Below, in pieces: positions 36,806 through 44,101 of a stretch of 64,000 nucleotides of DNA. The notes under the pieces are model-generated. The model did no database searches, had not been told where the DNA came from, and saw only the letters and a program-made list of their open reading frames with translations. Origin of the DNA: Massilia sp. BJB1822. Its GTDB lineage: Bacteria; Pseudomonadota; Gammaproteobacteria; Burkholderiales; Burkholderiaceae_D. The position numbers and the translations under genes were made by a program. How positions within the stretch are numbered: the first letter of the stretch is position 1; every line of letters starts with the position of its first letter. The stretch covers positions 1 through 64,000 of the forward strand of contig NZ_JABWEB010000014.1 of the NCBI RefSeq assembly GCF_013369485.1, read 5' to 3'.

Positions 36806-37797
36806 GCGGCGCCCGGCGTCAGCAGATCGACCACGGCCTGGTACACGCGCACCGGTTCTTCGGAAATGCGGTTCAGCACATACAGGAAGTGCTCTTCGCC
36901 GAAGACCGCATATTCGCGGGTTGGAAAGCCGCGTGCGCGCAAGCCCTCGATCTGTTCCGTTCCCAATCCGATCAGTGATTCGAACTCATAGTTGCGCGGA
37001 TTGAGGTCTTCGCGCAGGGCCAGTTCGCTCAGCTCCTGCTGGATGCCGCGGTCATGCGTGGCGATCGAGCATTTATGGCCGCTGCGCAGCAACTGCGCGC
37101 CGAAGCGACGGTAAGCCTCGGCCAGCTCGGGGCTGTTGCGCGCGTAGGCAATGCTTTCCGGCTCCAGCATCGCGCCTTTTACCAGGCGGATGCGGCCTGG
37201 ATAGCGCAGCAGCATCGGCAGATCACCCACGCTGCGATGCAGCTTGGCGGGCATGGTGATGCCCACATTATCCAGGCCATCTTCCTCGTGCAGGCGGCGG
37301 TAGATGGCGTAGATATGGCTGGTGCGCTCCGAAGCCTCCATTGAAATCATCACCTCGCGGCCGATATTGGCGGCGGCGCGGGCGATGCGGCGCGCATTGC
37401 GGTAGCCCAGTTCCTCGTCGATTATCGAACCGAGATGGGACAGGTCGAAGGAGATTGAACAGTTCAGATCCTGGCGGCCGATGGCGGCGGTCAGCTCCAT
37501 GAAGACTTCCGTTTCCGCCATCACGAAAGCCTCGCTGCGGCAGCTCTCGCCCATATACTCGGCCGATGCCGCGTGGCCGGCCGCATTGATGCGCGCCACC
37601 CGCGCCAGCACGTCCGTCACCTTCTGGCCCGCCACATAGCGCTTGGCCACGCGGTGCATGAAAGGCTGGAGCAGGGGATCTTTGCAAAACTTTTCCTTGG
37701 CTGCCTCATCCAGCGCCAGGGTGCGCAGGGCGATGGCAGCCTGATCGACCAGCGGCTGCCATTGCGGCGGAAAAGATGGCGGACGGTTTTCTTGCAC
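36802..37797 (-). CDS. Proline dehydrogenase (monofunctional)
   Basis: 331 residues, much shorter than trifunctional PutA. It oxidises proline to pyrroline-5-carboxylate with FAD. The barrel is visible: NCSISFDLSHLG, GREVMISMEASERTSHIYAIYR, NVGITMPAKLHRSV, RIRLVKGAMLEPES (the RLVKGAY-like strand), and the terminal FGEEHFLYVLNRISEEPVRVYQ. It shares four bases at its stop with the convergent tetR gene. No pyrroline-carboxylate dehydrogenase lies alongside. A Lys/Arg-poor N-terminal helix region precedes the barrel. Confident family call, with substrate breadth less so. Confidence 0.9.
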   Translation of the reverse strand: MQENRPPSFPPQWQPLVDQAAIALRTLALDEAAKEKFCKDPLLQPFMHRVAKRYVAGQKVTDVLARVARINAAGHAASAEYMGESCRSEAFVMAETEVFMELTAAIGRQDLNCSISFDLSHLGSIIDEELGYRNARRIARAAANIGREVMISMEASERTSHIYAIYRRLHEEDGLDNVGITMPAKLHRSVGDLPMLLRYPGRIRLVKGAMLEPESIAYARNSPELAEAYRRFGAQLLRSGHKCSIATHDRGIQQELSELALREDLNPRNYEFESLIGLGTEQIEGLRARGFPTREYAVFGEEHFLYVLNRISEEPVRVYQAVVDLLTPGAA

Positions 37798-37856
37798 GGT
37801 TGCTCCTTATGAGTGGGATGACCCATTCGATAATGATGAACTTATGCTAACGCAAT

Positions 37857-37884
37857 ATGACATTTGCTGCCGAAGTTCTAAAAT
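37857..37884 (+). promoter_or_regulatory. Candidate promoter of the toxin-antitoxin pair
   Basis: -35 ATGACA (37857-37862), a 16-base spacer and -10 TAAAAT (37879-37884), about 25 bases upstream of the strong GGAGGGG ribosome site of the antitoxin. Confidence 0.5.
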
Positions 37885-37913
37885 GAATCTAATCGAAGGG
37901 CAATGGAGGGGAT

Positions 37914-38186
37914 ATGTTGCGACAAGTGAATGCTGAAGGGCGGATCGAGCTGGGTGAGGAGTATGCAGGGCAGATCTTTACTCTTGTGACGCATCCGGAC
38001 AGGCGTCTGGAGCTCCTACCTGCGGATGTCCCCGAGTCTTCGCAGGCAAGTTGGCTGTTGTCGAACCAAGAGGCGCTGGATGCTTACTCCAGGCGCATTG
38101 CCGCGGAAGGTACGGCAGCCGAGCAATTGCAACGCTACCTTGCCGAGCATCCTGAGGCTCTGGAAGAGCGAGATGGCAAGGTTTGA
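37914..38186 (+). CDS. Antitoxin with AbrB-like N-terminus and CcdA-like C-terminus
   Basis: 90 residues with GGAGGGG just upstream. Residues 1-35 (VNAEGRIELGEEYAGQIFTLVTHPDRRLELLP) look like a swapped-hairpin AbrB/SpoVT strand pattern, not the ribbon-helix-helix of classical CcdA. Residues about 46-75 (SWLLSNQEALDAYSRRIAAEGTAAEQLQRYL) resemble the toxin-neutralising end of CcdA (NQE...A...G). It overlaps the CcdB-type toxin gene by 14 bases, antitoxin first, as in ccdAB. It should bind the toxin and autoregulate. The hybrid assignment is by pattern only. Confidence 0.75.
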   Translation: MLRQVNAEGRIELGEEYAGQIFTLVTHPDRRLELLPADVPESSQASWLLSNQEALDAYSRRIAAEGTAAEQLQRYLAEHPEALEERDGKV

Positions 38187-38481
38187 TGTCTATCGCAATC
38201 CGAATCGCGCGGCCACTCACCTTTTCTTCCTGGACGTGCAGAGCGATCTGGTGATGATCGCCACGCGCTGGTGTATTCCGCTATATCCGCACCATGTCTC
38301 CCATCCCTTGATCCGGGGCATTCAGGCTCCAGCCAGTATTGGCGGAGTGTCATGTGTCATGGATACGCCAAATTTGCTGGCTGTTCCGGCGGTTTTGCTG
38401 CGGGATCGGGTTGCTCGCTTGGCGGCGAGCGAGCAGGCAGTTGCGGAAGCCTGCATGGAGTTTATGTTGCGCGGCTACTAA
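38173..38481 (+). CDS. ccdB: CcdB family toxin (gyrase poison)
   Basis: 102 residues, the CcdB length. RFDVYRNPNRAATHLFFLDVQSDLV aligns with the CcdB start (VYxxx...LFVDVQSDI), followed by IPLYPHHV, MDTPNLLAVPAVLLRDRVARLAASEQAVAEACMEFMLRGY, the C-terminal helix that contacts gyrase. The final residues are GY instead of the WGI of F-plasmid CcdB, so gyrase poisoning is likely but not assured. It overlaps the antitoxin by 14 bases and a terminator follows immediately. It is a chromosomal copy with no plasmid genes nearby. Confidence 0.88.
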   Translation: MARFDVYRNPNRAATHLFFLDVQSDLVMIATRWCIPLYPHHVSHPLIRGIQAPASIGGVSCVMDTPNLLAVPAVLLRDRVARLAASEQAVAEACMEFMLRGY

Positions 38482-38508
38482 AAAAAGCAGCCCGCAGGCT
38501 GCTTTTTG
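38482..38508. terminator. Bidirectional terminator between ccdB and the glycine-zipper gene
   Basis: GCAGCC-CGCA-GGCTGC stem (38487-38502), with A on the left and T on the right, so it can serve both the ccdB gene and the leftward gene at 38526. Confidence 0.85.
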
Positions 38509-38525
38509 ACGTGGAACAGAAAGGC

Positions 38526-38945
38526 TTAATTGCGCACGATGCTGTTGTTGGCTTTCTTCACGCGGTCGCCTTGCAGCATGCCGGGATCGTGGTCGAAGCT
38601 GAATTTCTCGGTCTTGCCGTTGTTGTAGCGGACGTTGATGTTCCAGGTTTTGACCTTGTTGACCTTGCCTTCGATCTGCTTGCCGGCGTAAGCGCCGCCG
38701 GCTGCGCCGGCCACGGTGGCGAGCTTGCGGCCGGTGCCGCCGCCGACCTGGTTGCCGAGCAGGGCGCCGGCCAGACCGCCGGCGATCATGCCGACCGCGC
38801 CGCCTTCGCCATCGCGTTCGGTGACTTGCACCGAGGTCACGGTGCCGCACTCATTGCATTTGGGCGAGGCCTTGCCAGGCTGCGCCACGGCGCCGCCAGC
38901 GGCCAGGGCCAGCATCAGCGGCAAAATGATCGAGCGCTTGTTCAT
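38526..38945 (-). CDS. Glycine-zipper 2TM domain protein
   Basis: 139 residues. An N-terminal signal peptide ends near AVA (MNKRSIILPLMLALAAGGAVA). A Cys pair follows (CNECG), then the glycine-zipper 17-kDa-antigen-like segment GEGGAVGMIAGGLAGALLGNQVGGGTGRKLATVAGAAGGAYAGKQIE, and a charged C-terminal domain (WNINVRYNNGKTEKFSFDHDPGMLQGDRV). It is exported to the periplasm or membrane; the Gly-zipper may insert in a bilayer or oligomerise. The function is unknown, as for most of the family. Confidence 0.88.
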   Translation of the reverse strand: MNKRSIILPLMLALAAGGAVAQPGKASPKCNECGTVTSVQVTERDGEGGAVGMIAGGLAGALLGNQVGGGTGRKLATVAGAAGGAYAGKQIEGKVNKVKTWNINVRYNNGKTEKFSFDHDPGMLQGDRVKKANNSIVRN

Positions 38946-39077
38946 GTTTCTTCTCCTGTTGTTGTGACTGGTAATCTGAGTATAGGTGACGAATTTCCAA
39001 TTGGAATGTATGCCAGTAACGCCTGCTTGGAAACGGACGTTGACCCAAGTTACAAGCCGTAACAGTTTGCCTTTGTG

Positions 39078-39494
39078 TCAGCCGTAGGCGCCGCCGGTGT
39101 AGAGCAGATCGAACAGGCGCGCCAGGGTGGCGATCATGCAGCCGGCACCCACCATCAGCGTGAGAACCAGGATCAGGGCCAGCGGCCAGCGCGAGTCGGA
39201 TTGCTTGCCGGAGCCGGGGTTGAAGCCGGCATCCCATTTTTCGTCGGACATCAGGCCCAGCACCAGGGCTTCGAGAAAGCCGATCAGCATGGACAGGATC
39301 AGCGGCAGCAGCTGGAAGAACCAGTCGGCCTCGCGCCACACCATAAAGACCAGCAGCGCCACCGGCAGGCTGGCGGCGTGCGCCCAGCCCCAGGGATCGC
39401 GCGCGCCGCGCAGATAGAAGCGGTGCAGGCCCGCGCCGCCCAGCAGGAAGGCGAGCAGGGTGGCGAAGGTCTTGTTCTTGTGCGAAATCGGCAT
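39078..39494 (-). CDS. TM2 domain membrane protein
   Basis: 138 residues from the ATG at 39494 (MPISHKNKTF). The opening ATLLAFLLGGAGLHRFYLRGARDPWGW is the TM2 signature. Helices follow at about 35-55 (LPVALLVFMVWREADWFF), 55-80 (LLPLILSMLIGFLEALVLGLM) and at the C-terminus (ALILVLTLMVGAGCMIATLARLFDLL). An upstream in-frame Met adds 14 or more residues with no clear site, so the start is not certain. The family has no assigned biochemistry. It is divergent from the rpsP operon. Confidence 0.82.
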   Translation of the reverse strand: MPISHKNKTFATLLAFLLGGAGLHRFYLRGARDPWGWAHAASLPVALLVFMVWREADWFFQLLPLILSMLIGFLEALVLGLMSDEKWDAGFNPGSGKQSDSRWPLALILVLTLMVGAGCMIATLARLFDLLYTGGAYG

Positions 39495-39641
39495 GGCGCT
39501 GTTGCGTTTTCGTGGAAAGCACGCAGTATCGGCCATAATGCGGCCCCGGGCCAGCATTTTTGCAAGCAAAGCGGTTGCCCCGGCCGCCGGAGTAGGGGAT
39601 AATCTCGGATTACCTTGTTACTCACCCGCTGTCTTTAATGC

Positions 39642-39671
39642 TTGCTGGTTGCAGGAAAAGCGCGCTATAAT
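39642..39671 (+). promoter_or_regulatory. rpsP operon promoter
   Basis: -35 TTGCTG (39642-39647), an 18-base spacer and -10 TATAAT (39666-39671), 40 bases upstream of the rpsP start. Well placed for the S16-RimM-TrmD-L19 operon. Confidence 0.7.
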
Positions 39672-39711
39672 CTGCGGCTTTTTCCGACTCAGCACACTTT
39701 TTGGAAATATT

Positions 39712-39957
39712 ATGGTCGTTATTCGTTTAGCTCGTGGTGGCGCAAAAAAGCGTCCTTTCTATAACATCGTTGTGACCGATTCCCGCAATCGTCGCGATGG
39801 CCGTTTCGTTGAGCGTATCGGCTTCCACGATCCGATGGCTTCTGGTCAAGCTGTGCCTTTCAGCATGGCCCAAGACCGTCTGGCCTACTGGCAAGGCGTT
39901 GGCGCGCAAATGTCGCCAGCCGTTGCTCGTCTGGTAGCCAGCAACAAAGCAGCCTAA
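39712..39957 (+). CDS. rpsP: 30S ribosomal protein S16
   Basis: 82 codons including stop, starting MVVIRLARGGAKKRPFYNIVVTDSRNRRDGRFVERIGFHDP, the S16 signature. It is part of the 30S body. First gene of the conserved rpsP-rimM-trmD-rplS operon. The in-frame upstream extension has no start with a site; the ATG at 39712 is standard for the family. Confidence 0.98.
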   Translation: MVVIRLARGGAKKRPFYNIVVTDSRNRRDGRFVERIGFHDPMASGQAVPFSMAQDRLAYWQGVGAQMSPAVARLVASNKAA

Positions 39958-39972
39958 GTCTGCTTCACTGGT

Positions 39973-40530
39973 TTGACCGGCAAGACTGCATCCGGGGTGC
40001 AAATCCCCGATGACCTGGTTCAGGTAGGCTTTGTTTCCGGCGCCTATGGCGTGGTTGGTGGAATCAAGGTTCGTCCGTTCTCGGAAGATGCGGATGCCTT
40101 GCTGCATGTAGAAACCTGGTGGCTGGATAAACCCGGCGGCCTGCATGACGTCGACGTCAAGCGGGCCAAGTTCCACAGCGGCGACGTTGTGGCGCAGCTG
40201 GTGGGCGTTGTGGACCGGAATGTGGCCGAGTCGCTGAAAGGCGCCTCTGTCTTCATTCCGCGCAGCCTTTTCCCGACGCTGCAAGAAGATGAGTTTTACT
40301 GGTCCGACCTGATTGGTCTGGACGTAGAGAATTTGCAGGGCGAACGCCTGGGGCAAGTGACCGATATGATGAGCAATGGACCACAATCCATCCTGCGCAT
40401 CACGGGTCCGGCCGCGGCGGGCGCCGAGGGTGAGGCGCAAGAGCGCCTGATCCCGTTTGTAGAACAGTTTGTCATCACGGTGGACAAGGACGCGAAGAAG
40501 ATTGTCGTGGACTGGGGCCTGGACTACTAA
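39973..40530 (+). CDS. rimM: Ribosome maturation factor RimM
   Basis: 185 residues. Since the upstream frame is closed by the rpsP stop, the start must be the TTG at 39973 (or a GTG at 39997). The N-terminal barrel has VQVGFVSGAYGVVGGIKVRPFSEDADALL, and the PRC-barrel domain has EFYWSDLIGLDVENLQGERLGQVTDMM. It assists 30S assembly by binding S19. It begins 15 bases after rpsP in the ribosomal operon. The use of TTG here is a visible oddity. Confidence 0.95.
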   Translation: MTGKTASGVQIPDDLVQVGFVSGAYGVVGGIKVRPFSEDADALLHVETWWLDKPGGLHDVDVKRAKFHSGDVVAQLVGVVDRNVAESLKGASVFIPRSLFPTLQEDEFYWSDLIGLDVENLQGERLGQVTDMMSNGPQSILRITGPAAAGAEGEAQERLIPFVEQFVITVDKDAKKIVVDWGLDY

Positions 40531-40539
40531 GCTACTGTC

Positions 40540-41286
40540 ATGCAGTTCGACGTTATCACCCTGTTCCCCGAGATGTTCGCGGCACTGACGCAGTCCGGCG
40601 TAACCCGCCGCGCGTTCGAGCAGCAGAAGTGGGGCCTGTCGCTGTGGAATCCGCGCGATTTCACCACCGACAATCACCGCACCGTGGATGACCGCCCCTA
40701 TGGCGGCGGTCCCGGCATGGTGATGCTGGCCAAACCGCTGGAAGCGACCATCAATGCCGCCAAACAGCGGCAGATCGTGGCCGGCTTGCCGGCGCCGCGC
40801 GTGGTCTTCATGTCCCCGCAAGGCAAGCAGCTGACGCACGAACGCGTGATGAATTTGAAGCAGGAACCCGGCCTGGTGATTCTGTGCGGCCGCTACGAGG
40901 CGGTCGACCAGCGTTTGCTGGACCGCTGCGTGGACGAAGAAATCAGCCTTGGCGATTTCGTGCTGTCCGGCGGCGAGCTGCCGGCCATGGCCCTGATGGA
41001 TGCCGTGGTGCGCCAGCTGCCCGGCGTGCTGAATACCGACGCTTCGGCGGTCGAGGACAGCTTCGTCAATGGCCTGCTGGATTCGCCGCACTATACGCGG
41101 CCCGAGAATTATGAAGGCGTGGCCGTGCCGCCCGTTCTGATGGGCGGCAACCACGCCGAGATCGACAAATGGCGGCGCGAACGCATGCTGGAAGCGACCG
41201 CGCGCAAACGTCCCGACTTGCTGGACAAGGCCCGCGCCGCTGGCCTGCTGAGCAAGCAGGATGAAAAGTTTTTGGCAGGTTTGTAA
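40540..41286 (+). CDS. trmD: tRNA (guanine-N1)-methyltransferase TrmD
   Basis: 248 residues, a SPOUT-type knotted methyltransferase making m1G37 in tRNA. The opening MQFDVITLFPEMFAALTQSGVTRRAFEQ and RPYGGGPGMVMLAKPLEA are family marks. The AdoMet knot is LCGRYEAVDQRLLDRCVDEEISLGDFVLSGGELPAMALMDAVVRQLPGVL. A DSPHYTRPENYEG segment and a positively charged C-terminal tail follow. It starts 9 bases after rimM in the operon. Confidence 0.98.
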   Translation: MQFDVITLFPEMFAALTQSGVTRRAFEQQKWGLSLWNPRDFTTDNHRTVDDRPYGGGPGMVMLAKPLEATINAAKQRQIVAGLPAPRVVFMSPQGKQLTHERVMNLKQEPGLVILCGRYEAVDQRLLDRCVDEEISLGDFVLSGGELPAMALMDAVVRQLPGVLNTDASAVEDSFVNGLLDSPHYTRPENYEGVAVPPVLMGGNHAEIDKWRRERMLEATARKRPDLLDKARAAGLLSKQDEKFLAGL

Positions 41287-41394
41287 ACCTGTTGTAGTAC
41301 CGTGCGGGCAATGTCTGCCCGCGTGTTTAACCCCATCCTCTACTGGGCCGGTTCACTCCGTGGTGCCAGCAAGATGGTTATTGGAGTCTATAAA

Positions 41395-41778
41395 ATGGAT
41401 CTGATTCAACAACTCGAGCAAGAAGAAATCGCTCGTCTGGGCAAGAACATCCCTGAGTTCGCGCCTGGCGACACCGTGGTCGTTAACGTGAACGTAGTCG
41501 AAGGCACCCGCAAGCGCGCCCAGGCTTACGAAGGCGTTGTGATCGCACGTCGTAACCGCGGCCTGAACTCGAACTTCATCGTTCGCAAGATCTCGTCCGG
41601 CGAAGGCGTTGAGCGTACCTTCCAGCTGTACTCCCCGCTGATCGCTTCGATCGAAGTGAAACGCCGTGGTGACGTACGTCGCGCTAAACTGTACTACCTG
41701 CGCGAGCGTTCGGGCAAATCCGCACGTATCAAAGAAAAACTGCCGACCCGTCGCGCAGAAGCGAAAGCAAGCGCGTAA
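41395..41778 (+). CDS. rplS: 50S ribosomal protein L19
   Basis: 127 residues, MDLIQQLEQEEIARLGKNIPEFAPGDTVVVNVNVVEGTRKRAQAYEGVVIARRNRGLNSNFIVRKISSGEGVERTFQLYSP being the L19 signature. It sits at the 30S-50S interface. The 108-base gap after trmD contains a hairpin (GCGGGCA at 41304-41310 with TGCCCGC at 41316-41322). Last gene of the operon, with a terminator after it. Confidence 0.98.
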   Translation: MDLIQQLEQEEIARLGKNIPEFAPGDTVVVNVNVVEGTRKRAQAYEGVVIARRNRGLNSNFIVRKISSGEGVERTFQLYSPLIASIEVKRRGDVRRAKLYYLRERSGKSARIKEKLPTRRAEAKASA

Positions 41779-41797
41779 TAGCGTTTTGCCGGAATGG

Positions 41798-41829
41798 AAG
41801 GGGTGCCTCTGGTACCCCTTTTTCTTTTG
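41798..41829 (+). terminator. Terminator of the rpsP-rimM-trmD-rplS operon
   Basis: AAGGGGT (41798-41804) pairs with ACCCCTT (41814-41820), followed by TTTTCTTTT. Confidence 0.88.
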
Positions 41830-41837
41830 GAGTCAGC

Positions 41838-42494
41838 ATGAGCAAGCCACTTGTCGATCCCAGTCAATGGCCGGTCGATTCCATCGCCGGCGAAGCGGCC
41901 GTCCTGCTGGAGCGCCTGGCGCCCGCATGGCTGCGCCAGCGCTTTGCCGAGCCGCCTGAATGGACGCCGGAGCTGCCCGACGAATCGGCGCGCTTCCCGC
42001 ATCCGACCGCCGCTGCCGTGCTGGTGCCGCTGGTGCTGCGCGAGGAAGGCTTGTCCCTGCTGCTGACCCAGCGCACCGTCCACTTGAACGACCATGCCGG
42101 CCAGATCGCCTTTCCCGGCGGGCGCGCCGAGCAGAGCGACGGTTCTCCGGTCGAAACGGCGCTGCGCGAAACGGAAGAGGAAATCGGCCTGGCGCGCCGG
42201 CATATCGAGGTGATCGGCCATCTGCCCGATTACCTGACCGGCACCGGCTACCGCGTGACGCCGGTGGTGGGCCTGGTGCTCCCGCCTTTCGAGTTGCGCG
42301 CCGATCCCGGCGAGGTGGCCGAGATTTTCGAAGTGCCGCTGGCCTTTCTGATGGATGGCTTGAACCACCGGCGCCTGTCGGCCGAGCTGCCCAGCGGCCG
42401 CCGCAGCTTCTACGCCATGCCTTACGAGGAGCGCTTCATCTGGGGCGCGACGGCCGGCATGCTGCGCAATCTGTTTCATTTCTTGCGCGCATAG
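41838..42494 (+). CDS. Nudix hydrolase, CoA pyrophosphatase-like
   Basis: 218 residues. The Nudix box is in FPGGRAEQSDGSPVETALRETEEEIGL at about 93-119 (GG, then RETEEEIG with the metal-binding Glu). The preceding LNDHAGQIAFPGGR segment matches the YeaB/CoA-pyrophosphatase subgroup, which hydrolyses CoA to phosphopantetheine and adenosine 3',5'-bisphosphate. The start follows a good site (TTGGAG). It is 59 bases after rplS, past its terminator. The substrate call rests on subgroup similarity. Confidence 0.92.
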   Translation: MSKPLVDPSQWPVDSIAGEAAVLLERLAPAWLRQRFAEPPEWTPELPDESARFPHPTAAAVLVPLVLREEGLSLLLTQRTVHLNDHAGQIAFPGGRAEQSDGSPVETALRETEEEIGLARRHIEVIGHLPDYLTGTGYRVTPVVGLVLPPFELRADPGEVAEIFEVPLAFLMDGLNHRRLSAELPSGRRSFYAMPYEERFIWGATAGMLRNLFHFLRA

Positions 42495-42540
42495 GCTATC
42501 GTAGCGGGCATTGCGGCATTGCTATCACAAAGGACGTTTG

Positions 42541-43500
42541 ATGACTTTTCTTTCCATTCTTTGCGCGTTGTTGTTGGAGCAACTCAAGCCCCTGCGCGCA
42601 GATAATCCCGTCTATGCCGAAATCAAGAGCCTGGCGGTGCGCATGGAAACCTGGTTCAACGCCGGCCATGAGCGCCATGGCCAGATGGGCTGGTTCCTCA
42701 TGATGGGCGCGCTGATGCTGCCCACCGCGCTGATTTACTGGGTTCTGCTGTACTACAAGCTGTATCTGGCCGCCTTTGCCTGGAACGTGGCCATCGTGTA
42801 TCTGACCCTGGGCTTCCGCCATTACAGCCATTACTTCACTTCGATCCAGCTGGCCCTGAACGCGGGCGACGAAGCCGCCGCGCGCTCGCTGCTGGCCGAA
42901 TGGACCAAGCAGGATACCGTGGGCATGGAAGTGAGCGAGATCGCCCGCGTCGCCGTGGAAAAGTCCCTGATCACCTCGCACCGCAATGTGTTCGGCGTGT
43001 TCTTCTGGTTCCTGATGCCGCTCGGGCCTTCGGGCGCGGTGATGTACCGCGTGTCCGAATACCTGGCGCGCGCCTGGAACGAACCGGAACATATGCGCAA
43101 TGAAGCCTTCGGCGAATTCGCCGCGCGCGCCTTCTATTGGATCGACTGGATTCCTGCGCGCCTGACCGCCGTGGCCTTCGCCGTGGTCGGCAACTTCGAG
43201 GACGCCATCTACGCCTGGCGCAATTTTGCCCACCGCTGGAAGGATGAAGCCATCGGCATCATCCTCTCGGCCGGCGGCGGCGCCATGGGCGTGCGTCTCG
43301 GCTCGCCGCTGGAGAACGCGGCCAAGGTCGTGCCGTCCGATGCCGCCACCGTCGATATCGGCGAGGTGGAAATCGACACGCTGCCCGGCGAGGAGCCGAG
43401 CGTGCGCGCCCTGCAAAGCACCGTCGGTCTGGTCTGGCGCGCGCTGCTGCTGTGGATGCTGCTGCTGCTGTTGCTGTCCGGCGCGGTCTGGCTCAGTTAA
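42541..43500 (+). CDS. CobD/CbiB family membrane protein
   Basis: 319 residues with several helices (WFLMMGALMLPTALIYWVLLYYKLYL, FGVFFWFLMPLGPSGAVMYR, ALLLWMLLLLLLSGAVW). The pattern ALGFRHYSHYFTSIQLALNAGDEAAAR..LAEW, SEIARVAVEKSLITSHRNVFGVFFWFLMPLGPSGAVMYRVSEYLARAW and FYWIDWIPARLTAVAFAVVGNFEDAIYAWR is the CobD/CbiB fold (AmpE-like relatives too). CobD/CbiB adds aminopropanol to cobyric acid; in betaproteobacteria this subgroup occurs without other cob genes, so that activity is uncertain. No cob genes or cobalamin riboswitch flank it. Confidence 0.85.
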   Translation: MTFLSILCALLLEQLKPLRADNPVYAEIKSLAVRMETWFNAGHERHGQMGWFLMMGALMLPTALIYWVLLYYKLYLAAFAWNVAIVYLTLGFRHYSHYFTSIQLALNAGDEAAARSLLAEWTKQDTVGMEVSEIARVAVEKSLITSHRNVFGVFFWFLMPLGPSGAVMYRVSEYLARAWNEPEHMRNEAFGEFAARAFYWIDWIPARLTAVAFAVVGNFEDAIYAWRNFAHRWKDEAIGIILSAGGGAMGVRLGSPLENAAKVVPSDAATVDIGEVEIDTLPGEEPSVRALQSTVGLVWRALLLWMLLLLLLSGAVWLS

Positions 43501-43614
43501 GCGGGACGAACAACCTTTTCGCCGCCGAAGCGGCATACAATACGGCTTTGACGCGAGTTTCCTGCCCCATTCTGGCACCGGGGCAGGGAGGCCGGCGTTT
43601 TTTCGGTGGAAAAT

Positions 43615-43652
43615 CAGGTACTTACCTGTTTAGGTCTTCTATAAGATATAAT
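43615..43652 (+). promoter_or_regulatory. Palindrome and -10 box upstream of the DUF3579 gene
   Basis: CAGGTA-CT-TACCTG is a perfect 6-bp inverted repeat at 43615-43628. TATAAT lies at 43647-43652, with no strong -35 at 17 bases. The palindrome would overlap the -35 area, as for a repressor or activator site. A weak hairpin lies just upstream (43561-43587). Confidence 0.45.
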
Positions 43653-43691
43653 ACCTAAGCTTCTTCCACGTACCCTAGTTACAAGCCGCCT

Positions 43692-44021
43692 ATGGCCAGC
43701 GAATTCTTTATTCTTGGCGTTACCGCCGATGGCAAGCAGTTCCGTCCGAGCGATTGGGCAGAGCGCTTGTGCGGGGTGATGTCCTGCTTCCGACCGGAAG
43801 GCAGCGGCGGGCGCCACGCCCACTTGCAGTTTTCTCCCCTTGTCCGCCCCGTGCTGCTGAATGGCACCAAGGCCGTCGTGGTCAGCAATGATCTGCGCGA
43901 GCTGGAGCCCATGGCTTACCACTTCGTGGTCGCTTTTGCGCGCGACAATAATCTGCAGGTGGTCGATGCCTGCCTGGTGCCGACGCCGGAAGAAGAGGCG
44001 CGTGCCCAGGCCAGTGCCTGA
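43692..44021 (+). CDS. DUF3579 protein
   Basis: 109 residues. MASEFFILGVTADGKQFRPSDWAERLCGVMSCF and PMAYHFVVAFARDNNLQVVDACLVP fit DUF3579, a small betaproteobacterial family without known function. There is no signal peptide. It stands alone, with a TATAAT 40 bases upstream. Confidence 0.82.
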   Translation: MASEFFILGVTADGKQFRPSDWAERLCGVMSCFRPEGSGGRHAHLQFSPLVRPVLLNGTKAVVVSNDLRELEPMAYHFVVAFARDNNLQVVDACLVPTPEEEARAQASA

Positions 44022-44046
44022 AGCGAGCCTTAAACGCCGCCAATAA

Positions 44047-44101
44047 CATTCGGGAACCGCTCCTGTTCCATAGTAGGATAGGGTTTTGCCCTTCCCGAAT
44101 G
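44047..44101. promoter_or_regulatory. Inverted repeat overlapping the M16 start
   Basis: CATTCGGGAA (44047-44056) and TTCCCGAATG (44092-44101) are perfect complements. The right arm contains the first candidate ATG of the peptidase gene (44099-44101). It could hide that start in mRNA, or be an operator. Confidence 0.5.

Noticed and set aside
42495..42540. Cobalamin riboswitch before the CobD/CbiB gene
   Set aside because: The 46-base gap is far too short and no B12-box-like sequence was seen. None was seen near the cobalamin-type binding protein at 7108 either.
43561..43600. Terminator after the CobD/CbiB gene
   Set aside because: CCTGCCCC/GGGGCAGG can pair, but the T run begins 12 bases after the stem, so it is not called as a standard intrinsic terminator.
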